From the NCBI RefSeq assembly GCF_900100435.1, contig NZ_FNEX01000025.1, positions 40,535-90,227 of the forward strand: a stretch of DNA of 49,693 nt, written 5' to 3'. The notes beneath the pieces are model-generated. The model was not told the origin of the DNA. It saw only the letters and a list, made by a program, of their open reading frames with translations, and did no database searches. Shown one piece after another: positions 41,593 through 49,377 of this stretch (within the stretch, counting starts at the first letter, position 1; the number at the start of each line of letters is the position of its first letter). The position numbers and the translations under genes were made by a program. Source of the DNA: Pedobacter sp. ok626 (lineage in GTDB: Bacteria > Bacteroidota > Bacteroidia > Sphingobacteriales > Sphingobacteriaceae).

Positions 41593-42174
41593 CTAAACTT
41601 TTATTCTTTCTATTGTCGGAGTTTTATTGGCAGTATTGATTCCTTTTAATTCCACGTATTTCACGTTTGGCAACCAGAATGATCCCCCTTCGATTCTAAG
41701 AAATATACGTTCCAGCTGAATTTTCTTATTGTTTACCGTAACGTATACATGGTACTTTTTATCCTCAGTAGATTTCACCAAATACATTGGGAGTTTTTTA
41801 TGCGAAACAAACCTTAGCTCATATTGATCATTACCAATGGCTTTGGCCTGGATGCCGTAAGCAAATTTTCGCTGTATATAGCTCAAATCTTCCTTCTCCC
41901 CTTTTTCACCGTACCTAAGCCAATAAACTTTAATAGGATTATTGGCAATTACCTCTCCATCTTTATCTACATTCAATTCACATATAATTGTATTTGTATT
42001 TGGGTCTCTTTGCAGGTAAAATAGCTGATTAACTATCCCTTTTGGCGTAGGAAATTTTAATGGTGATGGATTCCCGGTTTCAACAGCTTGTGCATAAGCA
42101 CTGAAATTTGAAAATAAAGCAATAAAAAACCAAGATAATATGAGAAGATGAGCGTTAGATTTTAGAGATTTCAT
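41593..42174 (-). CDS. Secreted DUF4833-like protein
   Basis: The 193-residue protein has a signal peptide (LLILSWFFIALFSNFSAYAQ). Its mature chain is a beta-rich single domain: NQLFYLQRDPNTNTIICEL, NPIKVYWLRYGEKGEKEDLS, QRKFAYGIQAKAI and YVTVNNKKIQLERIFLRIEG. This agrees with my recollection of the DUF4833 family, widespread in Bacteroidetes and of unknown function. It probably acts in the periplasm. It stands alone; the small 58-residue gene downstream could share its transcript. Confidence 0.72.
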   Translation of the reverse strand: MKSLKSNAHLLILSWFFIALFSNFSAYAQAVETGNPSPLKFPTPKGIVNQLFYLQRDPNTNTIICELNVDKDGEVIANNPIKVYWLRYGEKGEKEDLSYIQRKFAYGIQAKAIGNDQYELRFVSHKKLPMYLVKSTEDKKYHVYVTVNNKKIQLERIFLRIEGGSFWLPNVKYVELKGINTANKTPTIERIKV

Positions 42175-42211
42175 GTTTCCTACATTTTAATAGAGTTCAA
42201 ATTTAACTTAA

Positions 42212-42240
42212 AACCACCATACCTTAATGGCACGGTGGTT
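42212..42240 (-). terminator. Terminator after the DinB-family gene
   Basis: AACCACC (42212-42218) pairs with GGTGGTT (42234-42240) around 15 bases. On the minus strand the stem runs into TTTTAAGTT. It is 25 bases beyond the stop codon; the T-tract is short, so it may be weak. Confidence 0.55.
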
Positions 42241-42264
42241 ATTTGACATTAGGTTTACCTTATT

Positions 42265-42777
42265 TCAATTTACCGCATAGCGGTTTTTAATATTTTTGAG
42301 TTGATGTGCGTGTCGCTTTATATGATAAATCATAAAATAAACTGCTTCCAAGCGGGTCACCTGGCCTAATCCGGGTAATTCAAATGACAGGCAGGTCATT
42401 GTAAGATCCAGATCGGTAACCGCTTTGCCTACATCGGACTTTATATCTTCCAAAGTATTTACCAATCGCTCCTTGTTGTACACTTTCATTTCTGGAAGTA
42501 TAAAAGCGGGTGAGTTCATTTTTGTAGTAAAGTCAAGCATGATACGCTCAAATTCTTTCACTGATTGATCTGCTGCTCTATCTGTATCCTTAACCGGGCC
42601 ATTTAATGCGTCGGCTAAACCTGAATTGGCCATACAGATATGTCGGGCTACTTGAGCTGGTGTCCAGCTTCCCTCAAAAGGCACTACATTTAGTTGTTGT
42701 TCATCAAAAGATGAAATTAACTGCTGAAATTCTGTTATTGTACTTTCTAATTCTTTAACAATTTCATTCTTATTCAT
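42265..42777 (-). CDS. DinB family protein
   Basis: The 170-residue four-helix protein has the DinB/YfiT metal ligands placed as usual: SWTPAQVARHICMANSG in the first part (His48) and a C-terminal YFMIYHIKRHAHQLKNI (His155 and His159). Members of this superfamily include thiol transferases and proteins induced by DNA damage, but most have no known reaction. It starts next to the palindrome-rich intergenic region at 42.8-43.0 kb and could be regulated from it. Confidence 0.85.
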   Translation of the reverse strand: MNKNEIVKELESTITEFQQLISSFDEQQLNVVPFEGSWTPAQVARHICMANSGLADALNGPVKDTDRAADQSVKEFERIMLDFTTKMNSPAFILPEMKVYNKERLVNTLEDIKSDVGKAVTDLDLTMTCLSFELPGLGQVTRLEAVYFMIYHIKRHAHQLKNIKNRYAVN

Positions 42778-42894
42778 AGGTCTTATACTTTAATGGTGTA
42801 GTAATTGTAACAATTCTATGTTATTATTAAAATAAATTTACGTTAACCAAGTCAGAAAAAGGGGCTCAAATGCGTCAAAAAAAGGGTTGATTGC

Positions 42895-42953
42895 GACAAT
42901 TATTAATTTATTGTCATAAAATTGAAAATTCAATAGTGTATCATGTACACTAT
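42895..42953. promoter_or_regulatory. Cluster of three inverted repeats (operator candidate)
   Basis: In order: GACAAT-N9-ATTGTC (42895-42915), ATTGAA-AA-TTCAAT (42921-42934) and ATAGTGTA-N5-TACACTAT (42933-42953). The third has perfect 8-bp arms and ends 15 bases before a plus-strand -7 element, so it covers the -33 region. None is followed by a T-tract. Confidence 0.5.
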
Positions 42954-42968
42954 ATAAAAATAACTCCG

Positions 42969-42976
42969 TATATTTG
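42969..42976 (+). promoter_or_regulatory. -7 promoter element of an orphan transcript
   Basis: TATATTTG matches TAnnTTTG just downstream of the palindrome ATAGTGTA-N5-TACACTAT. Transcription would start near 42983, with no gene directly downstream. Confidence 0.45.
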
Positions 42977-42982
42977 TCTTAT

Positions 42983-43116
42983 TAAATAATGAAACAACAG
43001 CTTCTACTCAGATGTTTTAAGAACTCTGATAGAGCTTAAAGAGAAAACCCGTTCATACAGGTTTATATTTGGTTAGAATAGAGGAGAGCTTGGATGAGTC
43101 GCCTCTTTCTTTTTTT
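42983..43116 (+). ncRNA. Candidate small RNA of about 130 bases
   Basis: The segment lies between a -7 promoter match and a terminator-like hairpin: AGAGG (43080-43084) with CCTCT (43102-43106), then TTTCTTTTTTT. An upstream hairpin pairs AAACC (43045-43049) with GGTTT (43060-43064). A 16-codon frame begins at 42989. The next gene starts 138 bases after the hairpin, so this is either an independent small RNA or a very long attenuated leader. The family is unknown. Confidence 0.3.
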
Positions 43117-43253
43117 ATAGACCTTTTGCAACTACGGTAATCAAAAATATCTAATATTTTAACATGACGGCATTTGCTGTTTAACAATAATTAACACCTC
43201 AACCTCTTTAACCTATACTAATAACTGTTCAGTTTAATTGTGTAGCTTTAACT

Positions 43254-43427
43254 ATGGACAAGTTGCCTAGAGCCAACAGTAAAAGAAAACAAGATCTAAA
43301 ACACTGGAAGAATCTTTTCACCGAAAAAGAGATTTTGTGGGATTCGCTATCAAAACGGAGCAACTATTATATATTCCTGATCTTAGCTGCAGGTTCACTG
43401 ATACTTTGGCAAATTCTTAAATTGTAG
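43254..43427 (+). CDS. Small membrane protein, 57 residues
   Basis: The frame encodes a basic N-terminal half (MDKLPRANSKRKQDLKHWKN, then LFTEKEILWDSLSKRSN) and one C-terminal membrane helix (YYIFLILAAGSLILWQILKL). The layout is that of a tail-anchored or single-span inner-membrane protein. It ends four bases before the TfoX-N gene, so they are probably co-transcribed. No family is recognised. The clear charge/helix separation supports a real gene. Confidence 0.55.
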   Translation: MDKLPRANSKRKQDLKHWKNLFTEKEILWDSLSKRSNYYIFLILAAGSLILWQILKL

Positions 43428-43431
43428 AATT

Positions 43432-43779
43432 ATGGCTTATGACGAACACCTGGCTGATCGGGTACGAGAGTTACTTTTTGATCGTGAAGATGTAACTGAA
43501 AAGGAAATGTTTAGTGGCATATGTTTTATGGTAGATGATAAGATGTGTATCTGCGTCTCAGGAACCGAACTACTCTGTCGTATTGGTGCAGAAAAAGTAG
43601 AGATAGAACTGGAAAAAGGCAACTGTCGAAATATGATGAACAACGGTAGACTTATGAAAGACTATGTTTACGTAGAAGATACAGCGTTTGATAATCAGAA
43701 AAAACTAATACATTGGGTTGAACTCTGTCTGGAATTTAATCCAAAGGCCAAATCGTCAAAGAAAAAAGCGAAGAAATAA
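43432..43779 (+). CDS. TfoX N-terminal domain protein
   Basis: The 115-residue protein matches the N-terminal domain of TfoX/Sxy: DEHLADRVRELLFDREDVTE, KEMFSGICFMVDDKMCICV and LLCRIGAEKVEIELEKG. The C-terminal half of full-length TfoX is missing, as in most Bacteroidetes homologues, and a lysine-rich tail (KAKSSKKKAKK) replaces it. TfoX/Sxy controls competence in gammaproteobacteria; the role of isolated N domains elsewhere is not known. It follows a small membrane protein gene by four bases. Confidence 0.88.
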   Translation: MAYDEHLADRVRELLFDREDVTEKEMFSGICFMVDDKMCICVSGTELLCRIGAEKVEIELEKGNCRNMMNNGRLMKDYVYVEDTAFDNQKKLIHWVELCLEFNPKAKSSKKKAKK

Positions 43780-43947
43780 TTGAACGCCATAAGACGTGTA
43801 CCTTGTCCTTTATTGCCATATTTTTTTTGCCATCTCCAGACCTTTTTTTCTGGTAATACAGATAAACACGATGATAAAAGTCCCGGGAAAGGCCTCCTAA
43901 AGCTCCTTTAATACCTGTCTCGATAATAAGAAGTATTGATCATAAAT

Positions 43948-45024
43948 TTATTCTCCTTTCAATTGAGCTAATCTTGCATAAGTTTCAATCATTGCAGCTT
44001 GATCTATGAGAGATTTTTGTTTACCAACAATATCTTTTCCATCTCGCTCATCTCGCCAAACCCGCTCAGCATCTTTAATAAAGAAATCTATCCAGCTACT
44101 ATTTTTATCTATCGCATACAATGCCAAATAGCCCCTTAACATTACCGCATTAAACCAGTAATGTCCCGGCAAACGCTCATTTTTATAAAAGTGAGCTCTG
44201 CTCGCGGCAGCCAAGCGTTGTGCTTTTAAAAGATATTGTTGCTCACCTGTAATCGAGTACAGCAATACATTGGACTGTAACATGCTACCTGCATTATAAG
44301 TATAAAGAGCTTTATCAATCTTACCGGAAGGTATTTTTATCGCGTCATAAAACAGCCCCTCAGGAGATTCCAGTTTGCTATATGTCCATTTATAAATATC
44401 GAGTGCTGCGGTTAAATATTGCTTGTCTTTAGTAGCCTTAAACAATTCGAGCGCGACTAAGATTCCAGGACCATTTGAGCAGGTATTCTTTGTATTCAGC
44501 TCCCCCTCTTTCCAATATAAGCCGCCGCCCGCTACTGTATCCAGCCCCTTCATCATAAATTGATAAATCATTTTCGAAGCCTCAAGGTATTTTGTTTTTT
44601 TTGTCCGCTTGTAGGCATCCAGATAAGCAATAGCAATCCATTGATTGTCATCATAGAACTTTCCACTCAAGCGCTCGGAGGTCACATAATCCTGATAAGC
44701 AGGAGGCTGCTTTGAATTGTAATACTGATCTATTGCTTTCACCACAGGAGCCATGTAAGTTTTACCAGGCTCTAGCGCTTCCTGTTCATTCGCCGCCTGA
44801 ATTAAAGCGCATAAAGGCCATAGCCAGGAGTGTTTGTTTTCCTTCTGTACACTGTCGGTCGTTTCAAAATATAAACCTGTTTTATTATCTTTCAAATAAA
44901 GATCTATATTCCTATTCAAGGTTTTGATACGTTCCTTGTAAGGAATAGATTGAGCTTGTAGGTTTAAAGCAATAAATATCACCATTAAAACACTAAAGCA
45001 AGAGCCGTAAAATACTTTCATCAT
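43948..45024 (-). CDS. Glycoside hydrolase family 76 (alpha-1,6-mannanase-like)
   Basis: The 358-residue protein has a signal peptide (residues 1-24, ending NLQAQ) and the alpha-toroid repeats of GH76. The catalytic pair Asp125-Asp126 lies in GKFYDDNQWIAIAYLDAY, and GGGLYWKEGELNTKNTCSNG and the TYNAGSMLQSNVLLY segment are family-typical. GH76 enzymes cut alpha-1,6-mannan of yeast cell walls or mannose-containing glycans. No SusC/SusD or other mannan genes are nearby, so it is an isolated gene here. The start has two adjacent ATG codons (45024 and 45021). Confidence 0.92.
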   Translation of the reverse strand: MMKVFYGSCFSVLMVIFIALNLQAQSIPYKERIKTLNRNIDLYLKDNKTGLYFETTDSVQKENKHSWLWPLCALIQAANEQEALEPGKTYMAPVVKAIDQYYNSKQPPAYQDYVTSERLSGKFYDDNQWIAIAYLDAYKRTKKTKYLEASKMIYQFMMKGLDTVAGGGLYWKEGELNTKNTCSNGPGILVALELFKATKDKQYLTAALDIYKWTYSKLESPEGLFYDAIKIPSGKIDKALYTYNAGSMLQSNVLLYSITGEQQYLLKAQRLAAASRAHFYKNERLPGHYWFNAVMLRGYLALYAIDKNSSWIDFFIKDAERVWRDERDGKDIVGKQKSLIDQAAMIETYARLAQLKGE

Positions 45025-45215
45025 TATACCAGTAAATGGGGTTTTTGCTTATTCGCTTTCCATAATAGAGAAAACAATGCGACATCGGGAAGAGATTGAT
45101 ATCTCAGCATATTTGGTTTAGGGTTAAACGAATGTATTATAATTTTCCCAAAACTGCAATTGAATTTGGGAATATCAATTTCAATACTAAATGCTGGGAA
45201 ATTCCTGTCTTTCAT
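45024..45215 (-). CDS. Uncertain small ORF directly upstream of the GH76 gene
   Basis: A 63-codon frame starts MKDRNFPAFSIEIDIPKF and ends with TAA overlapping the GH76 ATG (TAATGATG), which would allow coupled translation. No signal peptide, membrane span or known motif is seen. It may be a real small protein, a gene remnant, or chance. The overlap and the absence of a stop over the 280-base gap are the only support. Confidence 0.25.
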   Translation of the reverse strand: MKDRNFPAFSIEIDIPKFNCSFGKIIIHSFNPKPNMLRYQSLPDVALFSLLWKANKQKPHLLV

Positions 45216-45256
45216 TTTTGAACCTTATGATTATTAAGTATTTTTGATGAATCCCA

Positions 45257-45270
45257 TGTATATTTATACA
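45257..45270. promoter_or_regulatory. Palindrome TGTATA-TT-TATACA upstream of the MscS-family gene
   Basis: Perfect 6-bp arms lie 36 bases before the start codon at 45306 and could form part of the promoter or an operator. AT-rich composition makes chance occurrence quite possible. Confidence 0.25.
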
Positions 45271-45305
45271 AGCCGGATACCTACTCAGTCTTTCCTATAG
45301 ATCAA

Positions 45306-47666
45306 ATGACAGCAAAATATACTTTTTCAATAGCCATTCGCAGTACGATAGTCTTACTAACGGTCTTGTCCTTTTCCATTCCTACGTTTGCACAGAAAGG
45401 CAAACCAATGGATAAAGGTCAGGATGTTTCCATCCTTTCCGACTCTGCAACCTTAACAAAAGGCGATTACCTTATCCATCTCGAGAAAGTATTTGAAACG
45501 ATAAACAAAGTTCCAGTTACGGTGGGTTCTTTCAAGAATCTAAAACCAATAGCAGGTCATTTGACACAAGATGAAGCTGCCCTTGCCTTACTCAAAAGAA
45601 GACTGACTCAAGGTGATAGAGGTCTGAATCTTCAAAACCTGCAAATGGACCAGACCTTACTTGAAGAGCTTCAAACCAACAACAGAGATTGCCTGGCAGA
45701 TCTCGATGAATATGAAAAACAATTGCGGGAGTTGAAAACGGAGATCCTCAACCTTCGAAAAGATACGGTGTTGGTTAAGCTCTTTACGCTGCCTGCTATG
45801 CGAACTATGTTTAAAGATCAGTTTGCAGAATTGCATAAAAAACGCCTGGTCATGGATAGTCTACTTAAGACGACCACGTTAACAATTAATAATCTACAGG
45901 CACGAACATCATCCAACCTGATAAACATCAAAGAGTTAATGTACCTCACAGATAGCCAGCTTGATGCAGTAAGTATAAAAGCTTTCGGGAAAGAACGACG
46001 TTACCTTTGGGAATCAGTAAATCGTAAAGCCAACAGAAGCATTGGATTCCGTAAGTTTATTGGTAGCGAACAGGAAATATCAGGTTATTATTTTGTTTAT
46101 ACCCGCAGTAGTCGGATGTTACTGCTTCTTACCTGCGTTACTTTCTTTCTATGGGTATTTTTCAACTACAGGAGTATAAAGCAGCGCGACCGATTGGAAG
46201 CGCTTGACGATTTCTCCTTACTCAAACCAAAGCCTTATCTGATTACCTTTATCATGCTCTTTACCTTGGCACCGATCTTCGATCTAAGGGCCCCGGCACT
46301 ATATATCGAATCGGTACAGATTCTACTTGCCATTTTACTGACTGCATTTTTCTATAAAAAACTACCCTCAAAGCTATTTTACTATTGGTGCATATTTGTA
46401 CTATTTCTCCTTGCACCAGTTTTCCTGCGTCTTTTAGGAATGCCTCCAAGATATCAGCGTTGGCTCCTTCTATTCTTAAGTCTTAGTGCTACCGCTTATG
46501 GTATCATTATCCTGAGGAAACTGGATGAGAAAGCCAGAAGGTATAGAATGATCCTGATCACCGGATTTATCTATGTAGTCTTCGCGTGCATAGCTACTTT
46601 ATGTAATATCTTCGGACGCTTTACCCTTACCCAGATTTTCTATTCTACCGGTGTAAATTCGTTGTTAAACGCAATATCCTTAACCATTTTGGCAAAAGTG
46701 CTGGTGGAGGCTTTCCTGCTCCAAATGAAAAGTAGCAGAATCCGTAAAGGATACCCTGAATATTTCGACTGGTTGCCGGTAATATCAGGCCTTAAGAGAC
46801 TGACTGGTGTCGGGGCTACTATTATTTGGTTTGTGATATTTACAACGAACCTTAATATTTTTAATGGCCTGTATGAGTCTGTTATGGAGATTCTTAATGA
46901 AAAAAGAACCATAGGAAATTTCTCTTTTACCCTCGGAGGCATCGTGCTCTTTTTAGGAATCATTTGGACGGCTAATTTTTTACAGAAATACATTGCCTAT
47001 TTCTTTGGTGATACAGGTGATGATGGTATCGACGATAATAAAGGAGAGCGCTCTAAATTACTAGTCACGCGATTGGTCTTGCTCATTGGAGGATTTCTTA
47101 TCGCTGTTGCCGCATCTGGATTACCAATTGACAAAATCACCGTGATCCTTGGTGCGCTTGGTGTAGGTATCGGACTGGGTTTACAGAATATCGTGAGCAA
47201 TTTTGTATCAGGGATCATCCTTATTTTTGATAAGACTATACGTATCGGTGATGTTGTAGAGCTGAGCAACAAAAAAGGAAGAGTTAAAGAAATAGGTGTT
47301 CGCGCCAGTACATTGCTTACCGATGAAGGTGCAGAGGTTATTATTCCGAACGGATCCATTTTGTCAAACAATATCATCAATTGGACCCTTAGCAATAACC
47401 AAATGCGCATAGATATTTCTTTAACTATTGCTAAGCCTTTCAATTCAACTGAAGTGGTAAACCAAATCAGGGATATTATCACTAAAAATGACAATGTCTT
47501 TGTCAACAAAGAGCCGGTAATTATGATCAACCCTATAAGTAAGCTAAATAGCAATATAAAAATATACTTCTGGTGCAAGGATATTTCCAACGCAGATCTT
47601 ACAAGAAGTATAATCGTTGCGCAAATATTTGAAGCCTTTGAAGAGAAAGAAATAGAAATTTCATAA
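45306..47666 (+). CDS. MscS/MscK-type mechanosensitive ion channel
   Basis: The 786-residue protein starts with a signal peptide (LLTVLSFSIPTFAQ). A periplasmic coiled-coil region of about 240 residues follows (for example LEELQTNNRDCLADLDEYEK, then QLRELKTEILNL). Several membrane helices from about residue 270 lead to the MscS core near residue 600: DKITVILGALGVGIGLGLQN, IVSNFVSGIILIFDKTIRIGD and VVELSNKKGRVKEIGVRAST. These are the pore helix and the start of the cytoplasmic beta domain. Such large MscK-like channels release solutes on osmotic downshock. The DNA reads alone, with no partner gene. Confidence 0.93.
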   Translation: MTAKYTFSIAIRSTIVLLTVLSFSIPTFAQKGKPMDKGQDVSILSDSATLTKGDYLIHLEKVFETINKVPVTVGSFKNLKPIAGHLTQDEAALALLKRRLTQGDRGLNLQNLQMDQTLLEELQTNNRDCLADLDEYEKQLRELKTEILNLRKDTVLVKLFTLPAMRTMFKDQFAELHKKRLVMDSLLKTTTLTINNLQARTSSNLINIKELMYLTDSQLDAVSIKAFGKERRYLWESVNRKANRSIGFRKFIGSEQEISGYYFVYTRSSRMLLLLTCVTFFLWVFFNYRSIKQRDRLEALDDFSLLKPKPYLITFIMLFTLAPIFDLRAPALYIESVQILLAILLTAFFYKKLPSKLFYYWCIFVLFLLAPVFLRLLGMPPRYQRWLLLFLSLSATAYGIIILRKLDEKARRYRMILITGFIYVVFACIATLCNIFGRFTLTQIFYSTGVNSLLNAISLTILAKVLVEAFLLQMKSSRIRKGYPEYFDWLPVISGLKRLTGVGATIIWFVIFTTNLNIFNGLYESVMEILNEKRTIGNFSFTLGGIVLFLGIIWTANFLQKYIAYFFGDTGDDGIDDNKGERSKLLVTRLVLLIGGFLIAVAASGLPIDKITVILGALGVGIGLGLQNIVSNFVSGIILIFDKTIRIGDVVELSNKKGRVKEIGVRASTLLTDEGAEVIIPNGSILSNNIINWTLSNNQMRIDISLTIAKPFNSTEVVNQIRDIITKNDNVFVNKEPVIMINPISKLNSNIKIYFWCKDISNADLTRSIIVAQIFEAFEEKEIEIS

Positions 47667-47755
47667 TTGCTCAGTGAGGCAAGGACGAAACAATTTACAA
47701 CAAAGACGTGTTATATTGCTACATGGCCGCTTGTGGTGGCATTAAAACTCTAGCG

Positions 47756-47965
47756 ATGAATACCGAACCTAAGAAGAAAAACGAAAGTCCAAGCAGTAAT
47801 TTCAGAGAAGAAGTTAAGGGTAAAGTTCCAGTGGGAAATAAGGCCGTAAAAAAGCCCGAGGATAAAGATTACAACAAAGATGAAGCGAACTTTAAAAACC
47901 CCGCCAAGAAAAGAGAAGAAGGCGAACAGCCCGTACATCCGATAAAGAAAGCCCCTAAAGAGTAA
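47756..47965 (+). CDS. Small highly charged, probably disordered protein
   Basis: The 69-residue protein opens MNTEPKKKNESPSSNFREEV and ends EGEQPVHPIKKAPKE. It is composed almost wholly of Lys, Glu, Asp, Pro and Asn, with no hydrophobic core, signal or membrane span. The ATG at 47756 is chosen over an in-frame GTG at 47708, which would add a Cys-rich stretch of different composition. No family is recognised. It is one of several such small proteins in this part of the window and converges on a two-gene unit of similar size. Confidence 0.5.
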   Translation: MNTEPKKKNESPSSNFREEVKGKVPVGNKAVKKPEDKDYNKDEANFKNPAKKREEGEQPVHPIKKAPKE

Positions 47966-48007
47966 GTTTTTCCCTACTTTTCCTGTCTTTGACAAAGACA
48001 ACTGCTA

Positions 48008-48166
48008 TTAAACATGTTTATCTTTATGTTTTTCAGGATCAATTTCAGATTTCTTGATTTCATCCTCCATTTTTTTCTGATCCGATCTATTCCTGCTGAT
48101 CAAAAAAATGATCAACAATATCACCAGGACAACTACTATGCCCTCAACGATGCTATTCCGTTCCAT
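48008..48166 (-). CDS. Small single-span membrane protein, 52 residues
   Basis: The frame starts MERNSIVEGIVVVLVILLII, whose hydrophobic run continues FLIS, and ends in a charged tail (RNRSDQKKMEDEIKKSEIDP). One N-terminal membrane helix with a highly charged cytoplasmic or periplasmic tail is clear. It starts three bases after the stop codon of the 57-residue charged protein gene, so the two form a unit. The strong hydrophobic/charged division supports a real gene. Function is unknown. Confidence 0.6.
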   Translation of the reverse strand: MERNSIVEGIVVVLVILLIIFLISRNRSDQKKMEDEIKKSEIDPEKHKDKHV

Positions 48167-48169
48167 GAT

Positions 48170-48343
48170 CTAAGAGTTTTCGCCCCTCATTCTTTTTCGC
48201 TGCTCCTCTTCTGCTTTTTTCACCTCATCCTTTTCGGCAAGAGGTTCGTCAGTTTGTAGCTTTTTATCTTTGGGCGGACTTACGCTACCCGCTTTCGCAA
48301 GCGCTTTGTCCGTATCTTGACCAGATATCTTTTGCTTTTTCAT
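48170..48343 (-). CDS. Small charged Lys/Glu-rich protein, 57 residues
   Basis: The frame starts MKKQKISGQDTDKALAKAGS and ends KKAEEEQRKRMRGENS. The central part contains VSPPKDKKLQTDEPL. It is probably partly helical at its C-terminus and otherwise disordered. The ATG at 48343 is preferred over one 11 codons upstream. It is followed after three bases by the single-span membrane protein gene. An 11-bp inverted repeat lies 27 bases upstream. No family is known to me. Confidence 0.5.
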   Translation of the reverse strand: MKKQKISGQDTDKALAKAGSVSPPKDKKLQTDEPLAEKDEVKKAEEEQRKRMRGENS

Positions 48344-48369
48344 AACTTTAGATTTAGTAATGGAAAAAC

Positions 48370-48396
48370 AATTCAAATCAGTAATTGATTTGAATT
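48370..48396. repeat. Perfect 11-bp inverted repeat upstream of the small-protein unit
   Basis: AATTCAAATCA (48370-48380) and its complement (48386-48396) flank GTAAT. On the minus strand the structure is followed by TTTTT, so it could be an attenuator in the leader of the 57-residue gene or an operator; either reading would make that unit regulated. Confidence 0.55.
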
Positions 48397-48532
48397 CTTA
48401 ATAAAATGACATACCAGACAGACAATCTCTATGATGACTTTAAAATGAATTATATCAGAGTCAAATGAGAAGTAAATTCATAAAACAATCAGTGATTATT
48501 CGTGTTCAATATATGGATAAACTCAAATTGTT

Positions 48533-49081
48533 ATGAGCCTTAAAATAGCAGCATTCTCGGGAAGTTTAAGAAAAGAGTCCTATACGACTAAGCTCGTAAA
48601 AGCATTTCAACATTTAGCACCTAATGGAGTAACTGTCGAGATTATTGATATTAGTCAACTTCCCTTTATAAATCAGGATCTTGAAGAAGACCTCCCACAG
48701 CAGGTAAAAGATTTGCATAATAGTATTCAAAATGCAGATGCCATTATCCTTGCTACACCTGAATACAACAGATCTTATTCACCTGTTCTAAAAAACGCCT
48801 TAGACTGGGGCTCAAGACCCGCAGGACAAAACAAATGGGATGGGAAAGCAACTGTTGTTTTGGGATGTACCCCATATAACCTCGGAGCTTTTGGAGCAGT
48901 GAATCACTTACGGCAGGTACTGGTATACCTCAATATGCATCCTGTGCAACAGCCAGAATTTTATCTGGCACAAGCAGCTGATAAATTTGATGAGCAAGGA
49001 AACCTGATAGATGAGCAAACTAAAAAAATGATAACTACGCTCTGGACTACCTTTATTGAGTTGATCAATAAGTTGAAATAA
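48533..49081 (+). CDS. NAD(P)H-dependent FMN reductase
   Basis: The 182-residue flavodoxin-fold protein has the phosphate loop FSGSLRKESYTTKLVKAF and the second FMN-contact motif TPEYNRSYSPVLKNALDWGS. GCTPYNLGAFGAVNHLRQVL is typical of the YieF/ArsH-like FMN reductases. Members reduce FMN, quinones or azo compounds with NADPH. Length is normal. No AraC, TetR or arsenic gene is adjacent. The start codon has no Shine-Dalgarno sequence, which is usual for this genome. Confidence 0.93.
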   Translation: MSLKIAAFSGSLRKESYTTKLVKAFQHLAPNGVTVEIIDISQLPFINQDLEEDLPQQVKDLHNSIQNADAIILATPEYNRSYSPVLKNALDWGSRPAGQNKWDGKATVVLGCTPYNLGAFGAVNHLRQVLVYLNMHPVQQPEFYLAQAADKFDEQGNLIDEQTKKMITTLWTTFIELINKLK

Positions 49082-49122
49082 ACTACTTGATCTTTGTACA
49101 CATTTTCAAAATACCTATGCTT

Positions 49123-49377
49123 ATGAAATACCGTGAAACACCAGAACCAGGTTCAAAGAAATACAACGTTGAAAAAACAGAGGATCTAACAACTCCTAAA
49201 TACCATAGCAGCACGGATCGAAGAAACAGCAATGAGCTGCCGGCAATTGAAAACCTTAATGATCAGTTTGAAAATACGCTTAATGAAACCATAATGGACG
49301 AAGAGGTCCCAAAAACTAATTTAGGTAACAAAAGAAAAGACGATGAAAAACAACGTGAAAAGATCATCAGACGCTAA
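49123..49377 (+). CDS. Small charged hypothetical protein
   Basis: The 84-residue protein begins MKYRETPEPGSKKYNVEKTE and ends RKDDEKQREKIIRR. It is hydrophilic with no signal or membrane span. An in-frame ATG two codons upstream (49117) is equally possible. The gene begins 41 bases after the FMN reductase and overlaps the next gene by 35 bases. No family is recognised. Its composition is like the small proteins at 47.8 and 48.2 kb. Confidence 0.5.
   Translation: MKYRETPEPGSKKYNVEKTEDLTTPKYHSSTDRRNSNELPAIENLNDQFENTLNETIMDEEVPKTNLGNKRKDDEKQREKIIRR

Larger units (their letters stand above)
42778..43253. other. Gene-free region between DinB-family gene and small membrane protein gene
   Basis: This 476-base stretch has no coding frame of useful length; the longest ATG-started frame in the transcribed part is only 16 codons (from 42989). 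It holds three inverted repeats, a -7 promoter match and a terminator-like hairpin, listed separately. The last 130 bases before 43254 are AT-rich and carry TAGCTTTA (43243-43250), one base off the -7 consensus, as a possible promoter for the next gene. Confidence 0.6.

Noticed and set aside
46997..47590. 197-codon minus-strand frame opposite the MscS domain
   Set aside because: It mirrors the conserved pore region of a clear channel gene; its hydrophobic composition is that of the opposite strand of membrane-helix codons.
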